Assembly (NCBI GenBank): GCA_025517465.1
Contig: JAOPKE010000003.1
Location: 186,001 to 250,000 of the forward strand
Source: Halobacteria archaeon HArc-gm2
Lineage (GTDB): Archaea; Halobacteriota; Halobacteria; Halobacteriales; Haloarculaceae
DNA length: 64,000 nucleotides
Reading direction: 5' to 3'
Shown: positions 52,438 through 60,599 of the stretch, piece after piece
Layout: each line of letters begins with the position of its first letter
Position numbering within the stretch: the first letter of the stretch is position 1
The notes under the pieces: model-generated
Told to the model about the DNA's origin: nothing
The model's database searches: none
The model's input: the letters and a program-made list of their open reading frames with translations, nothing else
Made by a program: the position numbers and the translations under genes

Positions 52438-53157
52438 ATGAAGGTAGTCGTCTCCGTCGGCGGGAGCGTCCTCGCGCCGGACCTCGAAGCCGACCGGGTC
52501 TCCCAGTACGCCGCAGCGCTCGAAGGCCTCGACGACGAGGGCCACGAACTCGGCGTCGTCGTCGGCGGCGGGCCCACCGCACGTGAGTACATCGAGACCG
52601 CCAGGGAACTGGGCGCCAACGAGATCGAACTCGACGAGATCGGGATCGCCGTGACGCGACTCAACGGCCGATTGCTCATCGCCGCCCTCGACGAGCGCGC
52701 CGCACCCACGCCCTCGGAGACGTACGAAGACGGGCGGGAGGCCCTGCGTCGCGGCGACATCCCGGTCCTCGGCGGCACCGTCGCGGCCCAGACCACCGAC
52801 GCCGTCAGCGCGGCCTTCGCCGAGTACGTCAACGCCGACCTGCTCGTCTACGCGACGAGCGTCCCAGGCGTCTTTAGCGCCGACCCGAACGTCGATTCGG
52901 CGGCCGAGAAGTACGAGGAGATGACTGCCGACGAACTGGTCGACCTGATCGCCGGCCTGGAGATGAACGCCGGGAGCAACGCCCCCGTCGACCTGCTAGC
53001 CGCGAAGGTCATCCAGCGCGCCGGACTGCGAGCCATCGTCCTCGACGGCAACGACCCCGAGGCGGTCGCACGCGCCATCCGGACCGGTGAGCACGACGGG
53101 ACCGACGTCCTCCCGAACGGCCACGAGACGGACCCCGAGCAATGGGACCGAGAATGA
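52438..53157 (+). CDS. pyrH: UMP kinase, archaeal type
   Basis: A 239-residue amino-acid-kinase-fold enzyme phosphorylating UMP to UDP. MKVVVSVGGSVLAPDLEADR is the archaeal N terminus; VVVGGGPTAREYIETAREL and AAQTTDAVSAAFAEYVNADL continue the fold. It overlaps lysS by ATGA, implying co-translation. Confidence 0.94.
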   Translation: MKVVVSVGGSVLAPDLEADRVSQYAAALEGLDDEGHELGVVVGGGPTAREYIETARELGANEIELDEIGIAVTRLNGRLLIAALDERAAPTPSETYEDGREALRRGDIPVLGGTVAAQTTDAVSAAFAEYVNADLLVYATSVPGVFSADPNVDSAAEKYEEMTADELVDLIAGLEMNAGSNAPVDLLAAKVIQRAGLRAIVLDGNDPEAVARAIRTGEHDGTDVLPNGHETDPEQWDRE

Positions 53158-54944
53158 GCGACAGCGACGCGGACTCGGCGACGACCGATCCGTACGCCGT
53201 CGGTGGACGAGAGAGCGGCGAGGACGATGGCGCGGACGCACGGCACGTCTTCTGGGCCGACGAGGTCGCCGACCGCATCCTCGAACGTGATCCGAGTGAA
53301 CCCATCGTCGTGAAGGGCGGCATCTCGCCCTCGGGCGTCCCCCACCTCGGCAACGTCAACGAGATTATGCGGGGCTACGTCGTCGCCGAGGTCCTGCGCG
53401 AGCGCGGCCACGAGGTCCGGCAGGTGTTCACCACCGACGACCGCGACCCCCTGCGAAAACTGCCCCGGAAGCTCGCCGACCTCGACGGCAACGTCGTCGA
53501 CCTGGGCGACGTCAACGCCGGCGCGCTGGGGAAGAACCTCGGCCACCCCTACACGGACATCCCGGATCCGTTCGGCTGCTGTGAGTCCTACGGCGACCAC
53601 TTCTCGTCGCTCATCGAGGACTCGGCGAACCTCCTGGGCGTCGACATCGACGTCGTCTCGACGACCGACCTCTACGAAGCGGGCGAGTTCGAGGAACTCA
53701 CCCGCTACGTCCTCGAACATCAGGAAGAGGCCCGCGAGGTCCTCTCGGAGTACCAGGACAAGATCGACGAGGAGTACGTCCCGTTCAACCCCATCTGTGG
53801 CGAGTGCGGGAAGATTACGGAGACGGTGACGGCGGTCGACCTGGAGGCCGAAACTGTCGAGTACGAGTGCACCGACATGGAGGCCGGCGACCAGACCATC
53901 CAGGGCTGTGGCCACGAGGGCACGGCCACCTTCCGCGAGGGGAAACTCCCCTGGCGCTTCGAGTGGCCCGCCGGCTGGGACGTCCTCGGCGTCGACTTCG
54001 AGCCGTTCGGGAAGGACCACGCCGAGGGCTCGTGGCCCTCCGGCGTCGACGTCGCCGAGAACGTCTTCGACATCCAGCCGCCGGTCCCGATGGTGTACGA
54101 GTGGTTCACCCTCGACGGACAGCCCTTCTCCTCCTCGGAGGGCCACGTCGTGCTGGTCCACGACCTCCTCAAGATCCTCGAGCCCGAGGTCCTCCGGTAC
54201 TTCTTCACGAAAGACCCGGGCAAGGCCCGGGACTTCAGCGTCGAGCGACTGGACCAGACCGTCGACGACTTCGACCGCACCGAGGCCATCTACTTCGGCG
54301 AGGAGTCCGGAAGCGAGCGCGAGGAAGCGCTGGCGTCCCGGACCTATCCGCTCTCCGTCCGCGCCACCGTCGCCGACGCGTTCAGTTCAGAACTCGACGA
54401 GACAGCGTGGCAGACCCTCGCCGACGACCCCGAGGCTCGCGTGCGCGTGGACGAACTGCTCGACGACGAGTTCGCCGACCGCGTCCGGATCCCATACACG
54501 TTCGCCGCCGTGCTGGGGATGTTCGACGACCCCGCCCTCCGCGAACAGGTGGCCCGGAAAGAGGGGCACCTCACCGACGCGACGCCCGCGTGGGCCGTCG
54601 ACACCGCGCTCGGACGGGTCGACCTGGCCGCCGAGTGGGCCCGCCGCACCGACAACGAGTTCAACTACGAACTGAAGCGGGCCGAGATTCCCGACGCCGA
54701 CTTCGACGCGGCGACCGAGGCCGCGCTGGACGAACTCGCCGACTTCGTCGCCGAAGGCCACGACGGCGAGGAAATCCAGGGCGAAATCTACGAGACCGCC
54801 CGGCGCCACGACCTGGAACTGGGCGACTTCTTCGGCGCCGGCTATCGTCTCCTGTTCGACGAGGACGAGGGGCCCCAGCTCGGATCGTTCATCGCCAAAC
54901 TCGACCGGGAGTTCGTCGTCGAGCGCCTGCGACGGGAGGAGTGA
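53154..54944 (+). CDS. lysS: Lysyl-tRNA synthetase, class I
   Basis: A 596-residue class I LysRS, the type found in many archaea instead of class II. The HIGH-like motif is PSGVPHLGNVNE, the KMSKS-like loop is PFSSSEGHVVLV, and a zinc-binding pair is in CGECGKITETV. The C-terminal helical anticodon domain is complete. An acidic extension of about 30 residues precedes the catalytic domain. The start is the ATG overlapping the pyrH stop. Confidence 0.95.
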   Translation: MSDSDADSATTDPYAVGGRESGEDDGADARHVFWADEVADRILERDPSEPIVVKGGISPSGVPHLGNVNEIMRGYVVAEVLRERGHEVRQVFTTDDRDPLRKLPRKLADLDGNVVDLGDVNAGALGKNLGHPYTDIPDPFGCCESYGDHFSSLIEDSANLLGVDIDVVSTTDLYEAGEFEELTRYVLEHQEEAREVLSEYQDKIDEEYVPFNPICGECGKITETVTAVDLEAETVEYECTDMEAGDQTIQGCGHEGTATFREGKLPWRFEWPAGWDVLGVDFEPFGKDHAEGSWPSGVDVAENVFDIQPPVPMVYEWFTLDGQPFSSSEGHVVLVHDLLKILEPEVLRYFFTKDPGKARDFSVERLDQTVDDFDRTEAIYFGEESGSEREEALASRTYPLSVRATVADAFSSELDETAWQTLADDPEARVRVDELLDDEFADRVRIPYTFAAVLGMFDDPALREQVARKEGHLTDATPAWAVDTALGRVDLAAEWARRTDNEFNYELKRAEIPDADFDAATEAALDELADFVAEGHDGEEIQGEIYETARRHDLELGDFFGAGYRLLFDEDEGPQLGSFIAKLDREFVVERLRREE

Positions 54945-55026
54945 GTTTTTCGCGAGAGCGTGACTTCCGAAACTGGGACGACTACCACCAGCCACGATTT
55001 TCGCCTGTTTCGACGACCAGCAAGGT

Positions 55027-55140
55027 GGGACTGAAAGGGGCCGCTTCCTCGTCGAGCGAGACGAAGCAAGCACCGTAGTGAGCGCTAGCGAACGAGGAGC
55101 ACAGCGAGTCGCAGCCGGCGAGGAAGCGGGGGCTTTCTGG
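55027..55140 (+). repeat. Structured unit B, single copy (GACTGAAAGGG family)
   Basis: Opens GGGACTGAAAGGGG and closes GGGGGCTTTCTGG. GAAAG (55033-55037) pairs with CTTTC (55133-55137). GGG faces GGG as an internal loop, and CCGCTTCCTCG (55041-55051) pairs perfectly with CGAGGAAGCGG (55119-55129). The apical core GCAAGCACCG and GAGGAGCACAGCGAGTC are conserved with unit A-right. It lies between lysS and the PDZ site-2 protease gene. Confidence 0.8.
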
Positions 55141-55237
55141 TTGTTCGCGGTAGTCGTAGCACTCACCGCATCGAGAACTCCTACCCGTCGTCGCCATTCC
55201 AAACCCTCTTTGTCGGGCGCCGCTACGATTACGACGA

Positions 55238-57022
55238 ATGGTGAGCACGCTGACGTGGGTCCTCGCCGGCCTCGTCGGATATTCGATACTCGTGATGGCG
55301 TTGCGGACCCGCGGACTGCTGCCGGAGTCGGTCAAAGTCTCCGGGCCGATTACGACGATACACACGAAGCGGGGGCGCGAGTTCCTCGACTGGGCCGCTC
55401 AGCCGAAGCGCTTCTGGCGGGCCTGGGGGAACCTCGGTATCGGCATCGCCCTTGTGGTGATGGCCGGTGCGTTCGTCGCGGTGCTGTTCGCCGGCTACCA
55501 GTCGGCTATCCAGCCGGCCGCCCAGCCGGTCCAGAACCCCCAGAACATCCTGGTGATCCCCGGCGTCAACGACTTCCTGCCGCTGTCGGCGACCCCGGAG
55601 ATCGTCTTCGGGCTGGCACTCGGCCTGGTCATCCACGAAGGTGGCCACGGCCTCCTCTGTCGCGTCGAGGACATCAAGATAGACTCGATGGGGCTGGCGC
55701 TGCTGACGGTGGTCCCGCTCGGTGCGTTCGTCGAACCCGACGAGGAGGACCGGGCACAGGCGGACCGGGGCGCCCAGACGCGGATGTTCGCCGCGGGCGT
55801 CACCAACAACTTCGCTATCTCCATCGTCGCGTTCATCCTGCTGTTCGGCCCCGTCGCGGGTTCCATCGCCGTCGTCGACGGCGTCACGGTCGGCGACGCC
55901 GCGCCGGGTTCGTCGGCCGCTGAAGCCGGCCTCGAACACGGCGACGTCGTCACCGAGGTGGCGGGAACCCCCGTGGCGAACGCGAGTGAGATGGAACGCG
56001 TCCTCGGGGAGACCGACGACCGAAACGTGACGATCCGCCTCGCCTCCGGCGAACAGAAAACCGTCGAACGGCGACTGGTGATAACCCGTGCCGTCCCGAG
56101 CGCAGTGCCGGGTATCGACCTGGACGGGGAGCGGCCACCGCAGGTGCTGGCCGTCAACGGGTCCGAAGTCCACACTGAGCGGGGCTTCCACCGTGCCGTG
56201 GCAAATCGGAGCATCGCCGAAATAGAGACCGATAGCGGCTCCTCGACCGTGCCTGTGGGCGCGTACGTCGCACAGGTCACAGCGGGCGGACCGCTCGGTG
56301 GGGCCGGTGCCCCCACCGACGGCACCCCCGTGGTCGTCACTCAGATAGGTGGCGAGCGCGTCCCCAACGCGACCGCGCTCTCGACCGTGCTCGACGGACA
56401 CGAACCCGGCGACACGGCGACGGTCGTCGCCCACGTCGACGGAGAACGACGGAGCTACGACGTCACCTTCACCGAAGGCGACGACGGCGGTGCGCGACTC
56501 GGCGTCTTCCCCCGTGCCGGGACGACGGGGCTGACCGTCGACGACCTCGGCATCCACGAGTACCCCGCGTCGGGCTTCCTGCAGGCCATCGGTGGCGGCG
56601 GTGACTTCCTCGGCGGCCTCTCGGCCGACAGGGTCTACATGCAGATCCAGTTCATGCTCGTCTCGCCGTTCCTGAGCCTCATCCAGCCCGGTGCGGTGTT
56701 CAACTTCGCCGGCTTCACCGGCGGCGTCGAGAACTTCTACCGGGCGGCGGGACCACTCGGCTTCCTCGGTGGCGGCGTCATCGCACTCGCGAACGTCCTG
56801 TTCTGGACGGCCTGGATAAACTTCCAGATCGCGCTGTTCAACTGCATCCCGACGTTCCCGCTGGACGGCGGCCACATCCTCCGGACCAGTACGGAGGCCA
56901 TCGTCTCGCGGCTCCCCATCGAGGGGAAGCGGTCGGTGGCGACCGCCATCACGGGGACGATTACGATCACGATGATCGCCGCGCTCATACTGATGATCTT
57001 CGGGCCGCAGCTACTCTCCTGA
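55238..57022 (+). CDS. Site-2 protease family protein (M50) with PDZ domains
   Basis: A 594-residue membrane metalloprotease. Zinc motif H133-E-G-G-H137 is in VIHEGGHGLLCRVE, and the third ligand is in PTFPLDGGHILR near the C terminus. The long insertion between them carries two PDZ-like parts (VGDAAPGSSAAEAGLEHGDV; VVTQIGGERVPNATALSTVL). It is an archaeal S2P of the type that cleaves transmembrane substrates after a first cut. It is distinct from the compact S2P at 50.5-51.6 kb. Confidence 0.93.
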   Translation: MVSTLTWVLAGLVGYSILVMALRTRGLLPESVKVSGPITTIHTKRGREFLDWAAQPKRFWRAWGNLGIGIALVVMAGAFVAVLFAGYQSAIQPAAQPVQNPQNILVIPGVNDFLPLSATPEIVFGLALGLVIHEGGHGLLCRVEDIKIDSMGLALLTVVPLGAFVEPDEEDRAQADRGAQTRMFAAGVTNNFAISIVAFILLFGPVAGSIAVVDGVTVGDAAPGSSAAEAGLEHGDVVTEVAGTPVANASEMERVLGETDDRNVTIRLASGEQKTVERRLVITRAVPSAVPGIDLDGERPPQVLAVNGSEVHTERGFHRAVANRSIAEIETDSGSSTVPVGAYVAQVTAGGPLGGAGAPTDGTPVVVTQIGGERVPNATALSTVLDGHEPGDTATVVAHVDGERRSYDVTFTEGDDGGARLGVFPRAGTTGLTVDDLGIHEYPASGFLQAIGGGGDFLGGLSADRVYMQIQFMLVSPFLSLIQPGAVFNFAGFTGGVENFYRAAGPLGFLGGGVIALANVLFWTAWINFQIALFNCIPTFPLDGGHILRTSTEAIVSRLPIEGKRSVATAITGTITITMIAALILMIFGPQLLS

Positions 57023-57091
57023 CCACCGCTCGGCGGCGGTCGCGGACGGGACATTCGTTATTCCTATACCGACGCCCCTGATAGCGCGAGT

Positions 57092-58843
57092 ATGTTCCTG
57101 CAGCTCCGCGCGGAGGTCGAGGACGCCCTGACCGGGGCGCTCGACGCGCTCGACCTCCCGACCGACGACCTTGGGATAGAAGAGCCGCCGGAGGACGTGC
57201 CGGCCGTCGTGGCCTCCAGCGCCTCCTACCGGCTGGCCGGTGAGTTGGGCGCGCCGCCGCCGGAGGTAGCCACTGAGATAGCCAGTGAAATCGACGCCGG
57301 CGACCTCGACTACGTCGGGAGCGTCGAGACCCAGGGCCCCTACGTGAACTTCCTGCCGAGCGAGTCGTACTTCGCCGAGACGCTGAAGGCGGCCCAGTCC
57401 GAGGAGTTCGGCCACCTGCCCGACCGGGACACCAGCGTCGTCGTCGAACACACCTCCGCGAACCCGACCGGCCCGGTCCACGTCGGCCGGGCGCGCAACC
57501 CGATCATCGGCGACGCGCTGGCGCGCGTGCTCGACTACGCCGGCTACGACGTCGAGACGAACTACTACGTCAACGACGCCGGCCGACAGATAGCCGTCTT
57601 CACCTGGGCCTACGAGACCTTCGACGAGGACGACCTGCCCAAGCCCGAACGCGACTCCCCGGAGTACGACATGGTCCGGTACTACCGCAAAGGGAACTCC
57701 TTCCTCGAAGACGCCGACGCCGACCGCGTCGACGAGGCCGAGAGCGAGATTCAGTCGATCCTCCAGGGCCTGGAGGAAGACGACGAAGAGACCTACGAGC
57801 GCGTCGGCGAAGTCGTCGACACGGTGCTTTCGGGCATGACCGACACCCTGGCTCGCCTCCCCGCGGAGTTCGACGAGTTCGTCAAGGAGACCCGCTTCAT
57901 GCGCGACGGGTCGACCGACGATTTGGTCGACCGGCTGAAAGAGCTCGACGAGGCCGTCTTCGAGGACGAGGCCTGGCAGCTCGAACTCGACGAGTACGGC
58001 ATCGAGAAGAACATGGTGTTCCTCCGCTCGGACGGCACCTCGCTGTACACCACGCGCGACCTGGCCCACCACGAGTGGAAGCTCGCCAACTTCGACGAGG
58101 CCGTCACCGTCCTCGGCGAGGACCACAAGCTCCAGGCCGACCAGCTCGACGCGACCCTCGACCTGCTCGGCAACGACACCGACCGCATTCGCTCCATTCA
58201 CTACTCGTGGGTCAACCTCCCCGAGGGCGGGATGAGTACGCGCGAGGGGACCGGCATCGACCTCGACGACCTGCTGGACGAGGCCGTCTCGCGCGCCCGC
58301 GACGAAGTGGAAGAGCGCATGGACGACCGCATCCGCGACGACGACCTGACCGACGACGACGTCGAGCGCATCGCCCACCAGGTCGGCGTCGGCGCCGTCC
58401 GATACGACATCGTCTCCAAACAGCCGACCAAGGGCATCACCTTCGAGTGGGAACGGGCCCTGGACTTCGAGGCCCAGTCGGCCCCCTACGTCCAGTACGT
58501 CCACGCGCGCTGCTGTGGGATTCTGGACGAAGTGGACGGGGGAGTACCCGAAGCGGTCGACTTCGACGCGCTCGACGCCCAGGAGGCCGAAGACCTCCTG
58601 CGAGCCATCGCTCGCTTCCCGGCCGTCGTCGAGCAGTCCGCCGAGGAACTCCGGCCCCACGTCGTCGCCACCTACACCCGGACGCTCGCCGAGCGGTTCA
58701 ACGCCTTCTACCGCGAGTGCCCGGTGCTGACGGCCGACGACGAGGAGACTCGCGAGGCCCGGCTCGCACTCGTGGCCGCCGCTCGCCACGCCGTGGCGAA
58801 CTCGCTCGACGCGCTCGGCGTCGAAGCGCCCGACTCGATGTGA
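57092..58843 (+). CDS. argS: Arginyl-tRNA synthetase
   Basis: A 583-residue class I synthetase. The HIGH motif is in [20 protein letters not shown]. The ADD1-like N-terminal domain (about 1-110) and the DALR C-terminal anticodon-binding domain ([20 protein letters not shown]) are present, and [13 protein letters not shown] is characteristic. A TATA-like CTATAC about 22-28 bases before the ATG supports the start. Followed by a large non-coding repeat locus. Confidence 0.96.
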   Translation: MFLQLRAEVEDALTGALDALDLPTDDLGIEEPPEDVPAVVASSASYRLAGELGAPPPEVATEIASEIDAGDLDYVGSVETQGPYVNFLPSESYFAETLKAAQSEEFGHLPDRDTSVVVEHTSANPTGPVHVGRARNPIIGDALARVLDYAGYDVETNYYVNDAGRQIAVFTWAYETFDEDDLPKPERDSPEYDMVRYYRKGNSFLEDADADRVDEAESEIQSILQGLEEDDEETYERVGEVVDTVLSGMTDTLARLPAEFDEFVKETRFMRDGSTDDLVDRLKELDEAVFEDEAWQLELDEYGIEKNMVFLRSDGTSLYTTRDLAHHEWKLANFDEAVTVLGEDHKLQADQLDATLDLLGNDTDRIRSIHYSWVNLPEGGMSTREGTGIDLDDLLDEAVSRARDEVEERMDDRIRDDDLTDDDVERIAHQVGVGAVRYDIVSKQPTKGITFEWERALDFEAQSAPYVQYVHARCCGILDEVDGGVPEAVDFDALDAQEAEDLLRAIARFPAVVEQSAEELRPHVVATYTRTLAERFNAFYRECPVLTADDEETREARLALVAAARHAVANSLDALGVEAPDSM

Positions 58844-58965
58844 TCGTCGAGGGGAGTTGGTATTCGTTTTCTGTGTTTGTCCGTTAGCGCCAGTGCAGGG
58901 CCGGTTTTGTGAACTGAGCGGATGATTCGCGTTTGAACGAGTGAAGCAAACACCGACAGCAAGAC

Positions 58966-59135
58966 CCAGAAAGCCCTCGGCACGCTCGGGTCGCGGGGAC
59001 CACCTTGCGCTCCTCGCTCCGCTGTCGTTCGAAAGGCGCTCCGCGCCTTTCGTGATGACGAGAGAGCTTCGCTCTCTCGAACCACGGTGCTAAGGGGTCC
59101 CGGCTTCCCCGACCGCGCCTCGCCCTTTCAGTCCA
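58966..59135 (-). repeat. Structured unit C-left (GACTGAAAGGG family)
   Basis: On the minus strand it opens GGACTGAAAGGGCGAG and closes GAGGGCTTTCTGG. GGGACC and GGTCCC (plus-strand 59096-59101 and 58996-59001) form the equivalent stem, different in sequence from A-left. The GAGAGAGC/GCTCTCTC internal hairpin is shared with A-left. The core reads TTAGCACC instead of GCAAGCACC. Confidence 0.7.
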
Positions 59136-59303
59136 CCGTCAGAGCAAGCTCTGGCGAGCCCTGCCTCGCTACGCTCGGCAGGACCCCAGGACAGCACCGC
59201 CTCTGCCCTTCCCCTTCCACGCGAGCGAAGCGAGTGTGGGCTCGAAAGACGAGGTGTGCCGAGTCTTTCGGTGGGTCGCGCGATGAAACGCGCTCCCGGC
59301 CGA

Positions 59304-59363
59304 GCGGTTGCGGAAGGAAGCGTGATTCGGCGCGGACGCGCCGAATCCGGGGAGGAGTGGTGG
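59304..59363 (+). repeat. GGAGGAGTGGTGG hairpin module
   Basis: GCGGTTGCGG and AGGAAGCGTG lead into a perfect 10-bp hairpin (GATTCGGCGC 59324-59333 with GCGCCGAATC 59338-59347), then CCGGGGAGGAGTGGTGG. Locus A has the same flanks in reverse (50074-50135) around an 11-bp hairpin of unrelated sequence (50091-50101 with 50104-50114). Confidence 0.75.
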
Positions 59364-59408
59364 ACTCAATCGCGAGCGCCTCTGTGGCGCGAGCGAAGCT
59401 GAGCCTGG

Positions 59409-59508
59409 AGGACTGAAAGGGCGAGGTGGGCTCGGCGAAGCACGAGCCCGCAAGCACCTACGGCGCGCAGCGGGTTCGCGCGAGTCGAGCGCGCCGAGGG
59501 CTTTCGGG
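59409..59508 (+). repeat. Structured unit C-right (GACTGAAAGGG family)
   Basis: Opens GGACTGAAAGGGCGAGG and closes CGAGGGCTTTCGGG. CGAGCCCGC (59443-59451) pairs with GCGGGTTCG (59470-59478). The single difference from A-left (A to G) keeps pairing as G-U. The core CCCGCAAGCACC is conserved. GAAAG (59415-59419) faces CTTTC (59501-59505). Confidence 0.78.
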
Positions 59509-59642
59509 GCGTTTATTTTCATGCTCTCTGCTGGAACGTCGAAACCCGCCAATCGCTACGTAGCTGATCTGTACTGAACAGGTCAGGTAGTCATCAGCAA
59601 TAGAGACGAACAACACCACGACTCCCGCGGACACATCGCCAC

Positions 59643-60464
59643 CTAGTTGAACAGGCCGAAGACGCCGCCCGACCCATCTTCTTCCTCGTCCTCGCTCTCT
59701 TCCTCCGCGACGTCGCCGTCGACGAACCACTCCTCCTCGAAGACGGTCTCCAGTTCTCCCACGGTCTTGCCGCCGAAGAAGAGACCGTCGAGGTTGTCGG
59801 TCAGCTGCCGGAACGCCTCGGCGGCGGGGCTCTCGGGCGTGTTGACGACGAGCGGTTCCTCGCTGGTCGCCTTCTGGTCGTCGGGGACGACGGCGAGCAA
59901 CTGGAAGCCCAGCCGGTCCTGGATCTCGGCGACGTCGGTGTGGCGAGTCACCCGGTTGAGGACGGCGCCGATGACGTCGCCGTCGATGCGGTCGGCCAGC
60001 TGGGCCGTCTTGACGGTGTCGCCGACGGCGACGTCGTCGGGCGTCGTCACGAGGACGATGCCGTCGGCCAGCCCGAGCGGGACCGCCACCTCGTGGCTCA
60101 GCCCCGCGCCGGTGTCGATCATGACGACGTCGTAGGCGTTTCGTAGCGTCTTGATCACCTGCCTGAGCTTCGCCGGGTCGGCGTCGGCGAAGGCGTCGAG
60201 GCTCTGCTCGCCGGGGATTATCGTGAGCCCGCCCGGCGCGTCGGTCAGTGCCTCGCTCACGGCCGCGTCGCCGGCGAGTATCTCGTGGAGACTGGTCGCG
60301 TGGTCGATACCGAGCATGGCCCCCAGATTCGCCATCCCCAGGTCTGCGTCCACCACCACCACGTCGTGACCCTTCTCCTGCAGCGCGGCACCGACGTTGA
60401 CCGCGGTGGTGGTCTTGCCGACCCCTCCTTTCCCGCCCGCGATCGTACAAACGTACCCCGCCAT
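59643..60464 (-). CDS. MinD/ParA-type P-loop ATPase
   Basis: A 273-residue deviant Walker A ATPase: IAGGKGGVGKTTTAVNVGAA at residues 6-25, VVVDADLGMANLGAML, and VMIDTGAGLSHEVAVPLGLA. The protein fits the archaeal MinD group, which positions cell-surface and chemotaxis machinery rather than division in haloarchaea. The highly acidic C-terminal tail (EEESEDEEEDGSG) is unusual and may modulate membrane targeting; an amphipathic MinD tail is not evident. TATA at 60493-60503 on the minus strand fits the start. Confidence 0.9.
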   Translation of the reverse strand: MAGYVCTIAGGKGGVGKTTTAVNVGAALQEKGHDVVVVDADLGMANLGAMLGIDHATSLHEILAGDAAVSEALTDAPGGLTIIPGEQSLDAFADADPAKLRQVIKTLRNAYDVVMIDTGAGLSHEVAVPLGLADGIVLVTTPDDVAVGDTVKTAQLADRIDGDVIGAVLNRVTRHTDVAEIQDRLGFQLLAVVPDDQKATSEEPLVVNTPESPAAEAFRQLTDNLDGLFFGGKTVGELETVFEEEWFVDGDVAEEESEDEEEDGSGGVFGLFN

Positions 60465-60492
60465 AGTGTGCTAGGTAGGGGCAGGAATGGCT

Positions 60493-60503
60493 ATCATATA
60501 AAG
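60493..60503 (-). promoter_or_regulatory. TATA box of the MinD-type gene
   Basis: Minus-strand CTTTATATGAT lies about 29-39 bases before the ATG, implying a leader of a few bases. Confidence 0.55.
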
Positions 60504-60565
60504 CCGTCCGTCGCAGCGGCCGGAGCGACCCGTCACACGCCACACAGGTTCTGTGCCCGCGACCC

Positions 60566-60576
60566 ACTGCTTATCA
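60566..60576 (+). promoter_or_regulatory. TATA-like box of the four-carbon acid kinase operon
   Basis: TGCTTATCATC lies about 24-34 bases before the kinase ATG, fitting a leaderless transcript. Confidence 0.45.
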
Positions 60577-60599
60577 TCGACCGAGCCCTGGCCGAGGGT

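Larger units (their letters stand above)
58844..59642. repeat. 799-bp non-coding region: mosaic repeat locus C
   Basis: No credible gene. An inverted pair of the GACTGAAAGGG unit (58966-59135 minus, 59409-59508 plus) encloses GCGCGATGAAACGCGCTC (59278-59295), a plus-strand GGAGGAGTGGTGG module (59304-59363) and a minus-strand GGGGAAGGGCAG module (59184-59218). Locus A shares all of these, with two of them in the opposite orientation. The final 130 bases before the MinD gene hold no recognisable feature. Confidence 0.8.

Noticed and set aside
55229-58789. Long minus-strand frames opposite the PDZ site-2 protease and argS
   Set aside because: Both are antisense to genes with exact catalytic motifs and show no domain of their own.
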